Below are positions 25,739 through 32,519 of a stretch of DNA of 36,363 bases, in pieces (positions within the stretch are counted from its first letter, which is position 1; each line of letters starts with the position of its first letter). The stretch is taken from the NCBI RefSeq assembly GCF_023638055.1, contig NZ_JAKRVY010000014.1, forward strand, positions 1 through 36,363. Direction: 5' to 3'. The stretch comes from Natranaeroarchaeum aerophilus (GTDB lineage Archaea > Halobacteriota > Halobacteria > Halobacteriales > Natronoarchaeaceae). Position numbers and translations under genes: made by a program. The notes beneath the pieces are model-generated. The model saw only the letters and a program-made list of their open reading frames with translations. It was not told where the DNA came from and ran no database searches.

Positions 25739-26785
25739 CTACGACATCTCGAGCCCGCTCGTCTCGGCTTCCTGCGTCTCTTCACCAGCGGTCTGCTGTG
25801 CGGTCTCGCCGACGCTCTCGATATCGCCTAGCACGTCGTCGACCATCGAGGCGACCTCGTGGTCCCCGGTATCCTCGATCGTCTCCTCGATACCGCCCAC
25901 ACCCGCGAGCTGGGTTGTGAGTTCACCCATGTTGTCGACGATGTTCATCGCCTCGTCAGGGAACGTCTGCTTCTTTAGCGCCTGTGTACGGACCTGTTCG
26001 CGTTTGTTCCCCAGTGTTGTCTTCGCGGATTTCAGCATCTCAATGTTGTCCGCGAGCCGGTCGGCTCCGCTTTCGACCTTCTCGGCGAGGTTCTCCTGGT
26101 CGGCCTGTTTCATCTTCTTGTGATAGACCAGCTTCCGCTTGAGCTGCTGGAACCGCTCGCGCTCCTCTTCGGAAAGTGTCGATGGGTCCTGCGGGACGCC
26201 CGCTCCGTCGCCGAGACTCTTCAGCTCCTGGGCGGTCTCTTCCAGATGTTCGTCTATCTGCCCCGACTGCTGGTCAAGCCCGTTCATACGGTCTTCGAGC
26301 TTCTCCTTTGCGCTGTCGACCCGCTCGATCGTCTCTGATATCTTCTCGACACAGGCGTCGATCGCCGCCGCCCAGTTGAGGATCATGCGACCGTTGATCT
26401 CGTCAGGGTTCTCGCTCGGGTTGCGGAGCATCACCACCTGTCCCCCCTGTAGCTCCAGAATATCTTCCGACGCGAAAAACTCGATCAGTGCCTCGGCCTG
26501 CTGTTCGCTGGTGACGATATCACCCTTCTCATCGCTGGCCTCGGACAGCGTCTCGATCGCCTCTCGGCGGTCGATCCGACCGTTCCCTTCTTTGAGCTCC
26601 ATCGAACCGAGTAGATCGGTCTTGATGATCGCCCGGATCGCTCGCTCCCATTCGCCCTCGACGTCGTCTCCTTCGATCCAGCGGGCCTCGAGGCGAACCG
26701 GGTCGTCGGTCTGGTTGACCGGGTTCGCTATCACGTACTCCTGTCCGTCACTTTCGATTCGTTCGAATTCGTATTTCTGGGGCAT
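25739..26785 (-). CDS. winged-helix plus ESCRT-III-like helical protein
   Basis: 348 residues. Residues ~45-122 look like a winged-helix domain (AIETLSEASDEKGDI, then ALIEFFASEDILELQGGQVVML). Residues ~130-305 are helix only. There is a long helix of basic/acidic heptads, a break at the VPQDPSTLSEEER turn, a return helix (RFQQLKRKLVYHKKMK), a third with NIEMLKSAKTTLGNKREQV, and then PDEAMNIVDNMGELTTQL, which matches the alpha3-alpha4 pattern of Snf7/CHMP proteins. The C-terminal segment EVASMVDDVLGDIESV (about 310-325) is acidic and hydrophobic like a MIT-interacting motif. No signal peptide or membrane helix. The order winged helix then hairpin differs from CdvB, where the winged helix follows. 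ESCRT-III assignment is a hypothesis: coiled coils give weak homology signals, and a structure search is needed. Confidence 0.6.
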   Translation of the reverse strand: MPQKYEFERIESDGQEYVIANPVNQTDDPVRLEARWIEGDDVEGEWERAIRAIIKTDLLGSMELKEGNGRIDRREAIETLSEASDEKGDIVTSEQQAEALIEFFASEDILELQGGQVVMLRNPSENPDEINGRMILNWAAAIDACVEKISETIERVDSAKEKLEDRMNGLDQQSGQIDEHLEETAQELKSLGDGAGVPQDPSTLSEEERERFQQLKRKLVYHKKMKQADQENLAEKVESGADRLADNIEMLKSAKTTLGNKREQVRTQALKKQTFPDEAMNIVDNMGELTTQLAGVGGIEETIEDTGDHEVASMVDDVLGDIESVGETAQQTAGEETQEAETSGLEMS

Positions 26786-26808
26786 CGTTGATTAGTCCTG
26801 TAGTCGCG

Positions 26809-27927
26809 TTATTCGGCCATCCCGCCGAACTCCTCTTCGTTGACGAGGCTCCGGTAGCGCTCGCGCACCGCGTCCCTGACGTGTTCGTTGACAGCAGTCG
26901 TGCTGCTTACCTGTAGTTCCTCGAAGTGATCCTCGGCCAGTTCGATCCACTCGGGTAGTGTCCCCGGAAGCTGGTCCGTCTCGGCCTTGACCTCCGATCG
27001 GATCCGCCGGGCATGGTCCTCAGCAACGGCCCTGAACGGTTCGACAACTTCGACCATCTCTCGGCCGTGCTCGAGTCCAAGTCGGTCGGTCAGCGTGTCT
27101 CTGGCCCCCTCGAGGATCTCGGGGCGGACGGTCCGGGCCTTCGACAGCACGTCGAACCGGGTGTCGATCTCGTTTTCGACAACCTGCTCGAACTCGCCGC
27201 TCCGAAGCACGTAGCTCGACCCCTCGAACTCGTTTTCGACCGCCTCTTCGATCTCCGTGGCCAGAAACTGGGCATACTCGTCGATCGCCTCTTCGACGAG
27301 ATACTCTCCATCGAGGTCGACAATATACCCCTCGCGGTCGAGATACCGAATTACGTCGGACGTCGCTGCGACATCGATAACGCTTTCGAGGTCGCCGTGA
27401 GCGATCTTTCCATCCGAGGCTTCTGACTGCAGTCTGGAGTCCAGACCCACGTCATCGGCATGCTCCTTGAGTTGCGGGCCGATCGTGTAGTAGTCCCGCT
27501 TTCCCGCAGTGATCCGACGGACGTAGTCGCGTTCGGCGAGCTCGTCGACGAAAAAATCCAGATCGTCGATGGCAAGAGAAAACCGGGACCGGAGCGTCTC
27601 ACCGGTGACGACCAGACGCTGGCCGAACAGGTTCGTTAGCTCCCGCGTAATGTTCATGTTCCCTTTCACTCCGAACGGATCAACGTAGAACACGCCGTCA
27701 CGGAGCTGGTCCAGATCGACGAACTCGTCGGCCGTCATCCCAGTAAGCGCTTCCCGTAGTTCACTTGCGGTCAGGGATCGGGCGTTGAGTAGCCCGACAT
27801 CAGCGCTCTCATAGCCCGACTTGAGCTCTTTTTTCTGATCCGCAACGTAGACGAACCCATAGTTATCCTGGGCAATGTCCCTACAGACGTCCTCAAGGAC
27901 ATCCGTATCGACCGGCAGGAGTGTCAT
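26809..27927 (-). CDS. tandem winged-helix protein, first gene of the minus operon
   Basis: 372 residues. Three consecutive segments read like winged-helix units: SLTASELREALTGMTADEFV with a following strand; LVVTGETLRSRFSLAIDDLD, ending RRITAGKRDYYTIGP; and DLESVIDVAATSDVIRYLD, ending GYIVDLDGEYLVEEA. A helical C-terminus ends with EEFGGMAE. This tandem arrangement occurs in ESCRT-II (Vps22/Vps25) and UFL1-like proteins, and here it is only a comparison of layout. It is not obviously a DNA-binding regulator. The start is supported by a TATA-like element at 27952-27959. The stop is 23 bp before the ESCRT-III-like gene. Function not established. Confidence 0.65.
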   Translation of the reverse strand: MTLLPVDTDVLEDVCRDIAQDNYGFVYVADQKKELKSGYESADVGLLNARSLTASELREALTGMTADEFVDLDQLRDGVFYVDPFGVKGNMNITRELTNLFGQRLVVTGETLRSRFSLAIDDLDFFVDELAERDYVRRITAGKRDYYTIGPQLKEHADDVGLDSRLQSEASDGKIAHGDLESVIDVAATSDVIRYLDREGYIVDLDGEYLVEEAIDEYAQFLATEIEEAVENEFEGSSYVLRSGEFEQVVENEIDTRFDVLSKARTVRPEILEGARDTLTDRLGLEHGREMVEVVEPFRAVAEDHARRIRSEVKAETDQLPGTLPEWIELAEDHFEELQVSSTTAVNEHVRDAVRERYRSLVNEEEFGGMAE

Positions 27928-27951
27928 TGTAAAGGAAATTATATGCTTGGA

Positions 27952-27959
27952 TAGTAAAA
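27952..27959 (-). promoter_or_regulatory. TATA-like box of the minus-strand ESCRT-like operon
   Basis: On the minus strand TTTTACTA is centred 28 nt before the ATG at 27927, a leaderless spacing. The rest of the gap (27928-28056) also holds the 10-bp palindrome CGAGTACTCG (28032-28041) and a short inverted repeat TCGGT/ACCGA (28008-28022). These lie beyond the sugar gene's stop and may be its terminator or a regulatory site. Confidence 0.45.
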
Positions 27960-28056
27960 CTTATGTTCGGCACATTGTCCACCAGGGGTCAACAATCCCG
28001 GATCAAGTCGGTCGAGAACCGAAGGTATTCGCGAGTACTCGACTGGTAACAGTGTC

Positions 28057-29022
28057 TCAGGTGTCCTCGTCCATCACTGAAATATCGCTAATGAGCGACT
28101 GGGAGATCCGGAGGTCCTCGACCTCGGTCCCCGTGTCGAGGATCGTCTCGTCGACGTTACAGTTCTCGACCGTGGCGTCCGGGAAGACGAGCGTCCGTTC
28201 GAGCGTCGAATCACGAACGGTCGCCCCGGCCATCACGTGAACTGTCTCGCCGATCTCGCAGTTCTCGACCGTGGCATCGGGGTCGACCATCGATCCCCCG
28301 TCGAGTTTCCACTCGACAGTGTCAAGATAGGAGTCGGCCGAGCCGATATCGAACCAGACATCGTCGAACGTAAAGGCGTGAACCGGCTCGTTTGACTGGA
28401 GCCAGTCGATGTACCAGCCGGGCTCGTCGGGGTTGTTGTCGCCGGCGAGATACTCCGCAAACCGTACCGAATCGGCTGGGAATGCGTAACAGGCGATCGA
28501 TACCAGCGTGCTGTTAGGTTCGTCGGGTTTTTCCTGGAAATCGATGACCCGAGAACCGTCCAGTTCGACCAGCCCGTAGGATTTGGCCTTTTCGCGGGAC
28601 CCGACATCGTAGGCCGCGAGTGTGGGCGTACCGTTCGCCTCGAACTCGTCGAGGAACTCGCCCAGATCGAAGCCGATCAGGTTGTCGCCCGCGATGACAA
28701 AGAGGTCGTCGTCGACATCTTCACGATCGACAAGTTGGGACAGCGCGCCGACGACGCCGAACTTCTCGTCTTCATCCGCCGTGTCCTCAACGGAGAGCTG
28801 TGTTTTGTCGTACCCCCGGTCGGCAAGGTGCTCTCTAAACGTCTCTGCGAACGCTTCGTTCGTACTCAGGTAGACAGTATCAATCCGGTCGTCGTCTTCT
28901 AGCTGCTGGAGTATCCGATCAATAACTGTTGTTTCTCCCACTGGAAGTAGCATCTTCGGCCGGCGACGAGTAATGGGCCACATCCGCGTGGCGAACCCCC
29001 CAGCCAGTACAATAGCGTCCAT
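28057..29022 (-). CDS. sugar-1-phosphate nucleotidyltransferase (NTP-transferase family)
   Basis: 321 residues. The N-terminal pyrophosphorylase signature LAGGFATRMWPITRRRPK(x)LLPVG has the usual Arg and Lys, followed by nucleotide- and sugar-binding segments FVIAGDNLIGFDL and VIDFQEKPDEPNS. After about residue 230 the sequence becomes hexapeptide-like (DATVENCEIGETVHVMAGA, then DATVENCNVDET), suggesting a short left-handed beta-helix tail. Such enzymes form NDP-sugars from NTP and sugar 1-phosphate, which would act after the phosphohexomutase at 1656-3026. Substrate unresolved. Next to the methyltransferase on the same strand but 108 bp away, so not clearly an operon. Confidence 0.9.
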   Translation of the reverse strand: MDAIVLAGGFATRMWPITRRRPKMLLPVGETTVIDRILQQLEDDDRIDTVYLSTNEAFAETFREHLADRGYDKTQLSVEDTADEDEKFGVVGALSQLVDREDVDDDLFVIAGDNLIGFDLGEFLDEFEANGTPTLAAYDVGSREKAKSYGLVELDGSRVIDFQEKPDEPNSTLVSIACYAFPADSVRFAEYLAGDNNPDEPGWYIDWLQSNEPVHAFTFDDVWFDIGSADSYLDTVEWKLDGGSMVDPDATVENCEIGETVHVMAGATVRDSTLERTLVFPDATVENCNVDETILDTGTEVEDLRISQSLISDISVMDEDT

Positions 29023-29043
29023 ATGTGAAATCTCAGTTCAACG

Positions 29044-29051
29044 GATAAAAA
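29044..29051 (-). promoter_or_regulatory. TATA-like box for the nucleotidyltransferase
   Basis: Minus strand TTTTTATC, centred about 26 nt before the ATG at 29022, the leaderless spacing. Confidence 0.55.
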
Positions 29052-29130
29052 GCTAGTGGCGATGCGGGGCGGCTCCCTGAGCCAGGAGCTTCTCGCCCAC
29101 AGATTGCTACACTCCGGGGGATCTCACCAT

Positions 29131-29823
29131 TCAGAGACAGCTGTCTGTTGATTGCCTGATTGTCCGCCTTGCTGTGAGCGTATACACCGTCCCGAGCATA
29201 TGAGTCTCAAGGAGTTCGTACCCACCAAAGACGTCGTCAACCGCCGCCCGGACATCACCGTCGACGTTCCAGTTCGCGTACCAGCGAAGGAACCGGCCCA
29301 ACAAAGGGTTGCCCAGCCGGAGTGGCCCCGACTGAAACCCCTGCAGATCGAGAATACCAAGCGGTGCGTCCCGAGTTAGCGCGTCGTGCACGTTTCGGAC
29401 CGTTCGCTCGACATCGGGCATTACACTCATCGAGAGCGTCGCGAGCGCGGCGTCGTACCCAGTGCCCAGATCAGCGGTCGTTGCATCGGCACGCATGATG
29501 TCGACGTTCTCCCACCTATTCTCATCGACTCGCGCGTTCGCCTTCGCAATCATCTCCGGGCTGTAGTCGATCGCCACGAGTTGGCCCTCGTCACCGATCT
29601 CGTCCAGCACTGGCGCGAAATTGACACCGGGTCCACAGCCGATTTCGAGTACTCGATCGCCCGGTTCGAGGCCGAGCTTCTCGATCAGATCCTCGCGTAT
29701 CGGTTCGAAGTCCTGTTCGCTCATCGAGTACCAGTCGCTCCAGCGATCCCAGACGGTTGCACTGCGCTCCAGGTGTTCTCGGTACTCCCCTTCGGCGTCC
29801 GGTTGACGTTCGATGTCAGTCAT
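29131..29823 (-). CDS. class I SAM-dependent methyltransferase
   Basis: 230 residues. The SAM-binding motif I is VLEIGCGPGVNFAPVLD (about 59-75). A downstream acidic strand AIDYSPEMIAKANARV (motif II) and a motif-III-like DIMRADATT complete the Rossmann fold. Related enzymes are UbiE/COQ5-like and act on small molecules or lipids; the substrate here cannot be named. The C-terminal part is weakly conserved, ending in a strand and a Ser/Thr-rich tail. ATG at 29823 is taken as start. It is alone, between the nucleotidyltransferase and a coiled-coil gene, with gaps of over 100 bp. Confidence 0.85.
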   Translation of the reverse strand: MTDIERQPDAEGEYREHLERSATVWDRWSDWYSMSEQDFEPIREDLIEKLGLEPGDRVLEIGCGPGVNFAPVLDEIGDEGQLVAIDYSPEMIAKANARVDENRWENVDIMRADATTADLGTGYDAALATLSMSVMPDVERTVRNVHDALTRDAPLGILDLQGFQSGPLRLGNPLLGRFLRWYANWNVDGDVRAAVDDVFGGYELLETHMLGTVYTLTARRTIRQSTDSCL

Positions 29824-29949
29824 CGTCCGATACGTCTGCCATCAGATGAGAGTAGCATGAATCTTCCTGTAGTTAAGTCTGGAGAGAGTTACGAGACACC
29901 GACAGTTTGTATCTCTCCTGGGCGACCTAAGCGCGCAACAGAAGTGAGT

Positions 29950-30810
29950 TCACTCCGGCTGCGCGGTCTGAAACGCCGATTCGACATTTTCCCTCCATTG
30001 TCGAGCGGTATTGAGTTCCGCTTCGATCGCCGAGAGGTTTTGCTCGATCATCTCGTTCGTCTCGTCGAGCCGACGCTCGATCGTTGCGAGCTCCCCCTCA
30101 TGCCGACCGCTGTCGTTTCTGAGAGTCTCGATATCGGCCTCAAGCTGATCGAGACGGTCACGCTGTGCCGCCATGTCGTTTCGGAGCCTCGCAAGCTCCG
30201 CGTGGAGTTCGTCGACTTCTTCGAGCAGATCGGTGTCAGTGTCGAACAGGTCTTCCATCGCCTGCAGGTAGGCTTCGAGGTCGAGAAATCGCGATTTGAG
30301 GTAGTTCAGCTGTACCTCCACCTGTCTGTTGTCGCGGATTCCCAGCGCGTTGCGTAGTTTGGCTCGCTTGGAATCGGTGACGTCCTCGTCCTCAAGCGCG
30401 GTGATGAGTGTGTCGACGTTGATCGGTACTCCCTGCCCCTCAACCCCATCGGAATCCTCTTCGCCTTCGGTAGGTTCGATTCGCTGCTTGCCGTCCCGCT
30501 GTTGCTCCGGTCCCCCATTAGTACTTTTTGACTGACTGTCATTCGTACTGTCGGCATCCTCCCCCAGAAGGTCGTCGAGACTCACGCTGTCCTCTGTCAT
30601 CTCCAGTTCCCCGTGAGAATCCAGGAACTCCAGATACTCCGGATCCTGAACGAGACCCGCCGGACTGAGTTCGTCAACTTCGTTCTGCAGCTCCCCAAAC
30701 ACCTGGGTCTCGGACGCTGCCGGTCCACTGCCAGTGGCTGTTTCCCCTCGAGTGAATTCGTCCATGTCGTCCCCGCCCCGTCTGTCTTGCCCCCGATTGT
30801 TCTCTCCCAT
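29950..30810 (-). CDS. acidic coiled-coil protein of unknown function
   Basis: 286 residues. The N-terminal ~130 residues are disordered and rich in Glu/Ser/Gly. A small helical part (VDTLITALEDEDVTDSKRAKLRNALGI, split here as two helices) follows. The last ~130 residues are a clear coiled coil with regular L/E heptads (LLEEVDELHAELARLRNDM; RLDQLEADIETLRND). No membrane segment and no family I recognise. The upstream region holds an inverted repeat and AT-rich repeats, so it may be regulated. Coiled-coil structural, cell-shape or signalling roles are possible, but there is no direct sign of one. Confidence 0.7.
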   Translation of the reverse strand: MGENNRGQDRRGGDDMDEFTRGETATGSGPAASETQVFGELQNEVDELSPAGLVQDPEYLEFLDSHGELEMTEDSVSLDDLLGEDADSTNDSQSKSTNGGPEQQRDGKQRIEPTEGEEDSDGVEGQGVPINVDTLITALEDEDVTDSKRAKLRNALGIRDNRQVEVQLNYLKSRFLDLEAYLQAMEDLFDTDTDLLEEVDELHAELARLRNDMAAQRDRLDQLEADIETLRNDSGRHEGELATIERRLDETNEMIEQNLSAIEAELNTARQWRENVESAFQTAQPE

Positions 30811-30825
30811 TTGTTTACCCCGAAT

Positions 30826-30841
30826 TTCGGTTGTTACCGAA
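30826..30841. promoter_or_regulatory. 16-bp inverted repeat upstream of the coiled-coil gene
   Basis: Perfect arms TTCGGT and ACCGAA with 4 nt between, centred about 24 nt before the ATG at 30810 (read on the minus strand), the place of a TATA box or operator. AT-rich DNA with repeated TTAGTTA (30847-30853, 30882-30888) and GTTACC (30833-30838, 30885-30890) lies beside it. Possible binding site of a dimeric regulator. Confidence 0.4.
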
Positions 30842-30934
30842 TCTAATTAGTTAATACAGCTACATGTTAAAAAGTAGTTGGTTAGTTACCATATATTGCA
30901 GAATTCAGTTACTTCCTACCGGATAGTAGGAGGA

Positions 30935-31729
30935 TCATAAGGGTTGATAGTATGGAATGGGGGGATGTGGCAACGCAACACCGAACATCGCGAGGCCATG
31001 TTGAAGCGGGATATATCCGAGGAGAACGAACCCGATACCGAGGACACGGTGGAGTCGAGCGCGCATTTCGCTCCCCATCGACTGAAAGACGGTACCAGTG
31101 AGAAAGACCGCAGGGATCGTTCCGAGACCGAGCACGCCGAGGACAGCCATACCACCGATCGCGTCCCCCTGGACGAACGCGTACAGGAACGCCGGGTACA
31201 GCAGCGGACACGGGAGCAGTCCGTGTGCTGCACCAAGACCAGCAATGCGCCAGTTGCCGACCCACCGGTCGACGCGTGGGACGAGCCGTGCATTGATCGC
31301 AGCGGACAGTCGAGCAGTTCCGGGGACAGCAATATCGTGTGCGTGACTCCCCGCGACGTACCGGAGCCCGACTGCGACGATGAGCGCTCCGACTACGAGT
31401 CCAGTGACCGCGTGGATGTCGCTCACAATTGCTGTCACCCGCCGCCCACTGACGAAGACGAGATTCCCGGCCAGTCCGAACAGCCCGCCGAGCACCGCAT
31501 AACTCATAGTTCGCCCGAGATTGAACAGACCATGCTGTTTGACGTGGACGAATGTGAGACTATCGGCACGACGTCCGTTCTCTCGCATCCGGTCGGCGTA
31601 CATCGTGACCAGCGGTCCACACATACCGATACAGTGTGCACCACCGAGCAAACCGACGAGGGCGAAAACGGCGAGACCGATCGGCTCGCCGGCGTACAGA
31701 TCACCCGACGGTGCACAGGAGGCAATCAT
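30935..31729 (-). CDS. DsbD/TauE-like multi-pass membrane protein
   Basis: 264 residues with about six hydrophobic segments. Two repeated motifs mark the halves: GGAHCIGMCGPL (about 29-40) and GAAHGLLPCPLLYPAFLYAF (about 167-186). This pair is typical of the DsbD_2/sulfite-exporter TauE/SafE-like family, which is linked to thiol transfer or copper and heavy-metal handling. The gene follows a Sco1-type gene by 6 bp, so the two are one transcription unit. Together they suggest maturation of a copper-containing oxidase or supply of copper or thiols across the membrane. A 6-bp-arm inverted repeat (30914-30931) lies just after the stop and may act in termination, though no U-tract follows it. Confidence 0.82.
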   Translation of the reverse strand: MIASCAPSGDLYAGEPIGLAVFALVGLLGGAHCIGMCGPLVTMYADRMRENGRRADSLTFVHVKQHGLFNLGRTMSYAVLGGLFGLAGNLVFVSGRRVTAIVSDIHAVTGLVVGALIVAVGLRYVAGSHAHDIAVPGTARLSAAINARLVPRVDRWVGNWRIAGLGAAHGLLPCPLLYPAFLYAFVQGDAIGGMAVLGVLGLGTIPAVFLTGTVFQSMGSEMRARLHRVLGIGFVLLGYIPLQHGLAMFGVALPHPPIPYYQPL

Positions 31730-31735
31730 CGTCTA

Positions 31736-32434
31736 TCAGTCGTGTATCGCTGGATCGTAGTTCGCGACGATGTCGTCGATATCGTCGGTTACTTTCTCGG
31801 GATCGATGTTTTCGCCACGGTAGGCGCGTTCGACCACTCCACCGGGGTTGACGAGCAGCGTCACGACGATATGCAGGAAGTCGTAGTGCTCGACCCGGTC
31901 GCTTTCGGCCGTCCGCTCGAAATCGATCCCCAGCCGATCCCTGACCACTGTTCGGGCTCTGTCCGGCGTTTCGGGGCGGAGGAACTTCCAGTTCCCGAGC
32001 GACAGGTCCGCTCCCATCATCTCCGAAGATTCCCTGAGCGCCGTCTCGTCGTCGCGTTCGGGATCGAACGTGATCGGCAGGAACAACACGTCGTCCGTCC
32101 GATCCAGGTCGTCGACGAGTGACTGTACCCCGGCAAACCGGTTGAGAAGGACGCCACACTCGTCCGGACAGAACGTAAACACGCCGGTGAGCAGGGCTGT
32201 TCGGTCCATTGCAGCCGAGTCGAACACAGTGTCGCTCAGTCCGTCTGGAAGCTCGAATTCCGGGAGCGCCTCCCCATAGGCCGGGTAGGGGAGGTCCTCG
32301 CTGTCGGCCAGCTGATCGGCCGGTTCGTCGAGGACGACCCCGTCGAGCTCGTCGTCGAACACGTCGGTGAGACAGCCAGCAGTGCCGAGCAGGCCCGTGC
32401 TGGCGACTGCAGAGAGATACGATCGTCGGTCCAT
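31736..32434 (-). CDS. SCO1/SenC-family copper-assembly lipoprotein
   Basis: 232 residues. The N-terminus has a Tat-like RR pair (MDRRSYLSAVAS) and a lipobox-like LLGTAGC, giving a lipid-anchored exported protein. The thioredoxin-like domain has the copper-binding C-x3-C as CPDEC (about residue 88) and a His in DFLHIVVTLLV, the third ligand in Sco proteins. Sco proteins deliver copper to the CuA centre of cytochrome c oxidase or act as thiol reductases. A TATA-like GTTATTC at 32457-32463 (minus strand) lies about 25 nt before the start, so it probably opens the operon with the DsbD/TauE-like gene 6 bp downstream. The nitric oxide synthase gene is 85 bp further upstream on the same strand. Confidence 0.88.
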   Translation of the reverse strand: MDRRSYLSAVASTGLLGTAGCLTDVFDDELDGVVLDEPADQLADSEDLPYPAYGEALPEFELPDGLSDTVFDSAAMDRTALLTGVFTFCPDECGVLLNRFAGVQSLVDDLDRTDDVLFLPITFDPERDDETALRESSEMMGADLSLGNWKFLRPETPDRARTVVRDRLGIDFERTAESDRVEHYDFLHIVVTLLVNPGGVVERAYRGENIDPEKVTDDIDDIVANYDPAIHD

Positions 32435-32456
32435 ATCGATCGGTAGGACTCCCTCT

Positions 32457-32463
32457 GAATAAC
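32457..32463 (-). promoter_or_regulatory. TATA-like box of the Sco1 operon
   Basis: Minus-strand GTTATTC about 25 nt before the ATG at 32434. Its presence suggests that the Sco1/TauE-like pair has its own promoter, separate from the nitric oxide synthase. Confidence 0.45.
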
Positions 32464-32519
32464 CGAATTGGTGCGATTGCCGAAAGCGTTCGCCGTAACC
32501 GATACGGAGTCAGACCGTT

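Noticed and set aside
26809-27927. Tandem winged-helix protein as a transcription regulator of the operon
   Set aside because: Three non-identical winged-helix-like units, acidic surface and co-operonic position suit a protein-protein role better; no basic recognition helix seen. Not excluded.
3027-28056. Island as a recently integrated mobile element
   Set aside because: No integrase, transposase, tRNA target or flanking direct repeat found, and overall composition is like the neighbours except for 6479-6900.
29386-30357. 323-residue open frame on the plus strand
   Set aside because: Crosses the gap between, and is antisense to, the methyltransferase and coiled-coil genes; no recognisable domain.
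30914-30931. Inverted repeat TCCTAC/GTAGGA as an intrinsic terminator
   Set aside because: Arms of 6 bp with a 6-nt loop and no following T-tract on the minus strand; kept only as a remark.
30944-32122. 392-residue open frame on the plus strand
   Set aside because: Antisense to the DsbD/TauE-like and Sco1-type genes, both supported by family motifs; no motif in the plus frame.
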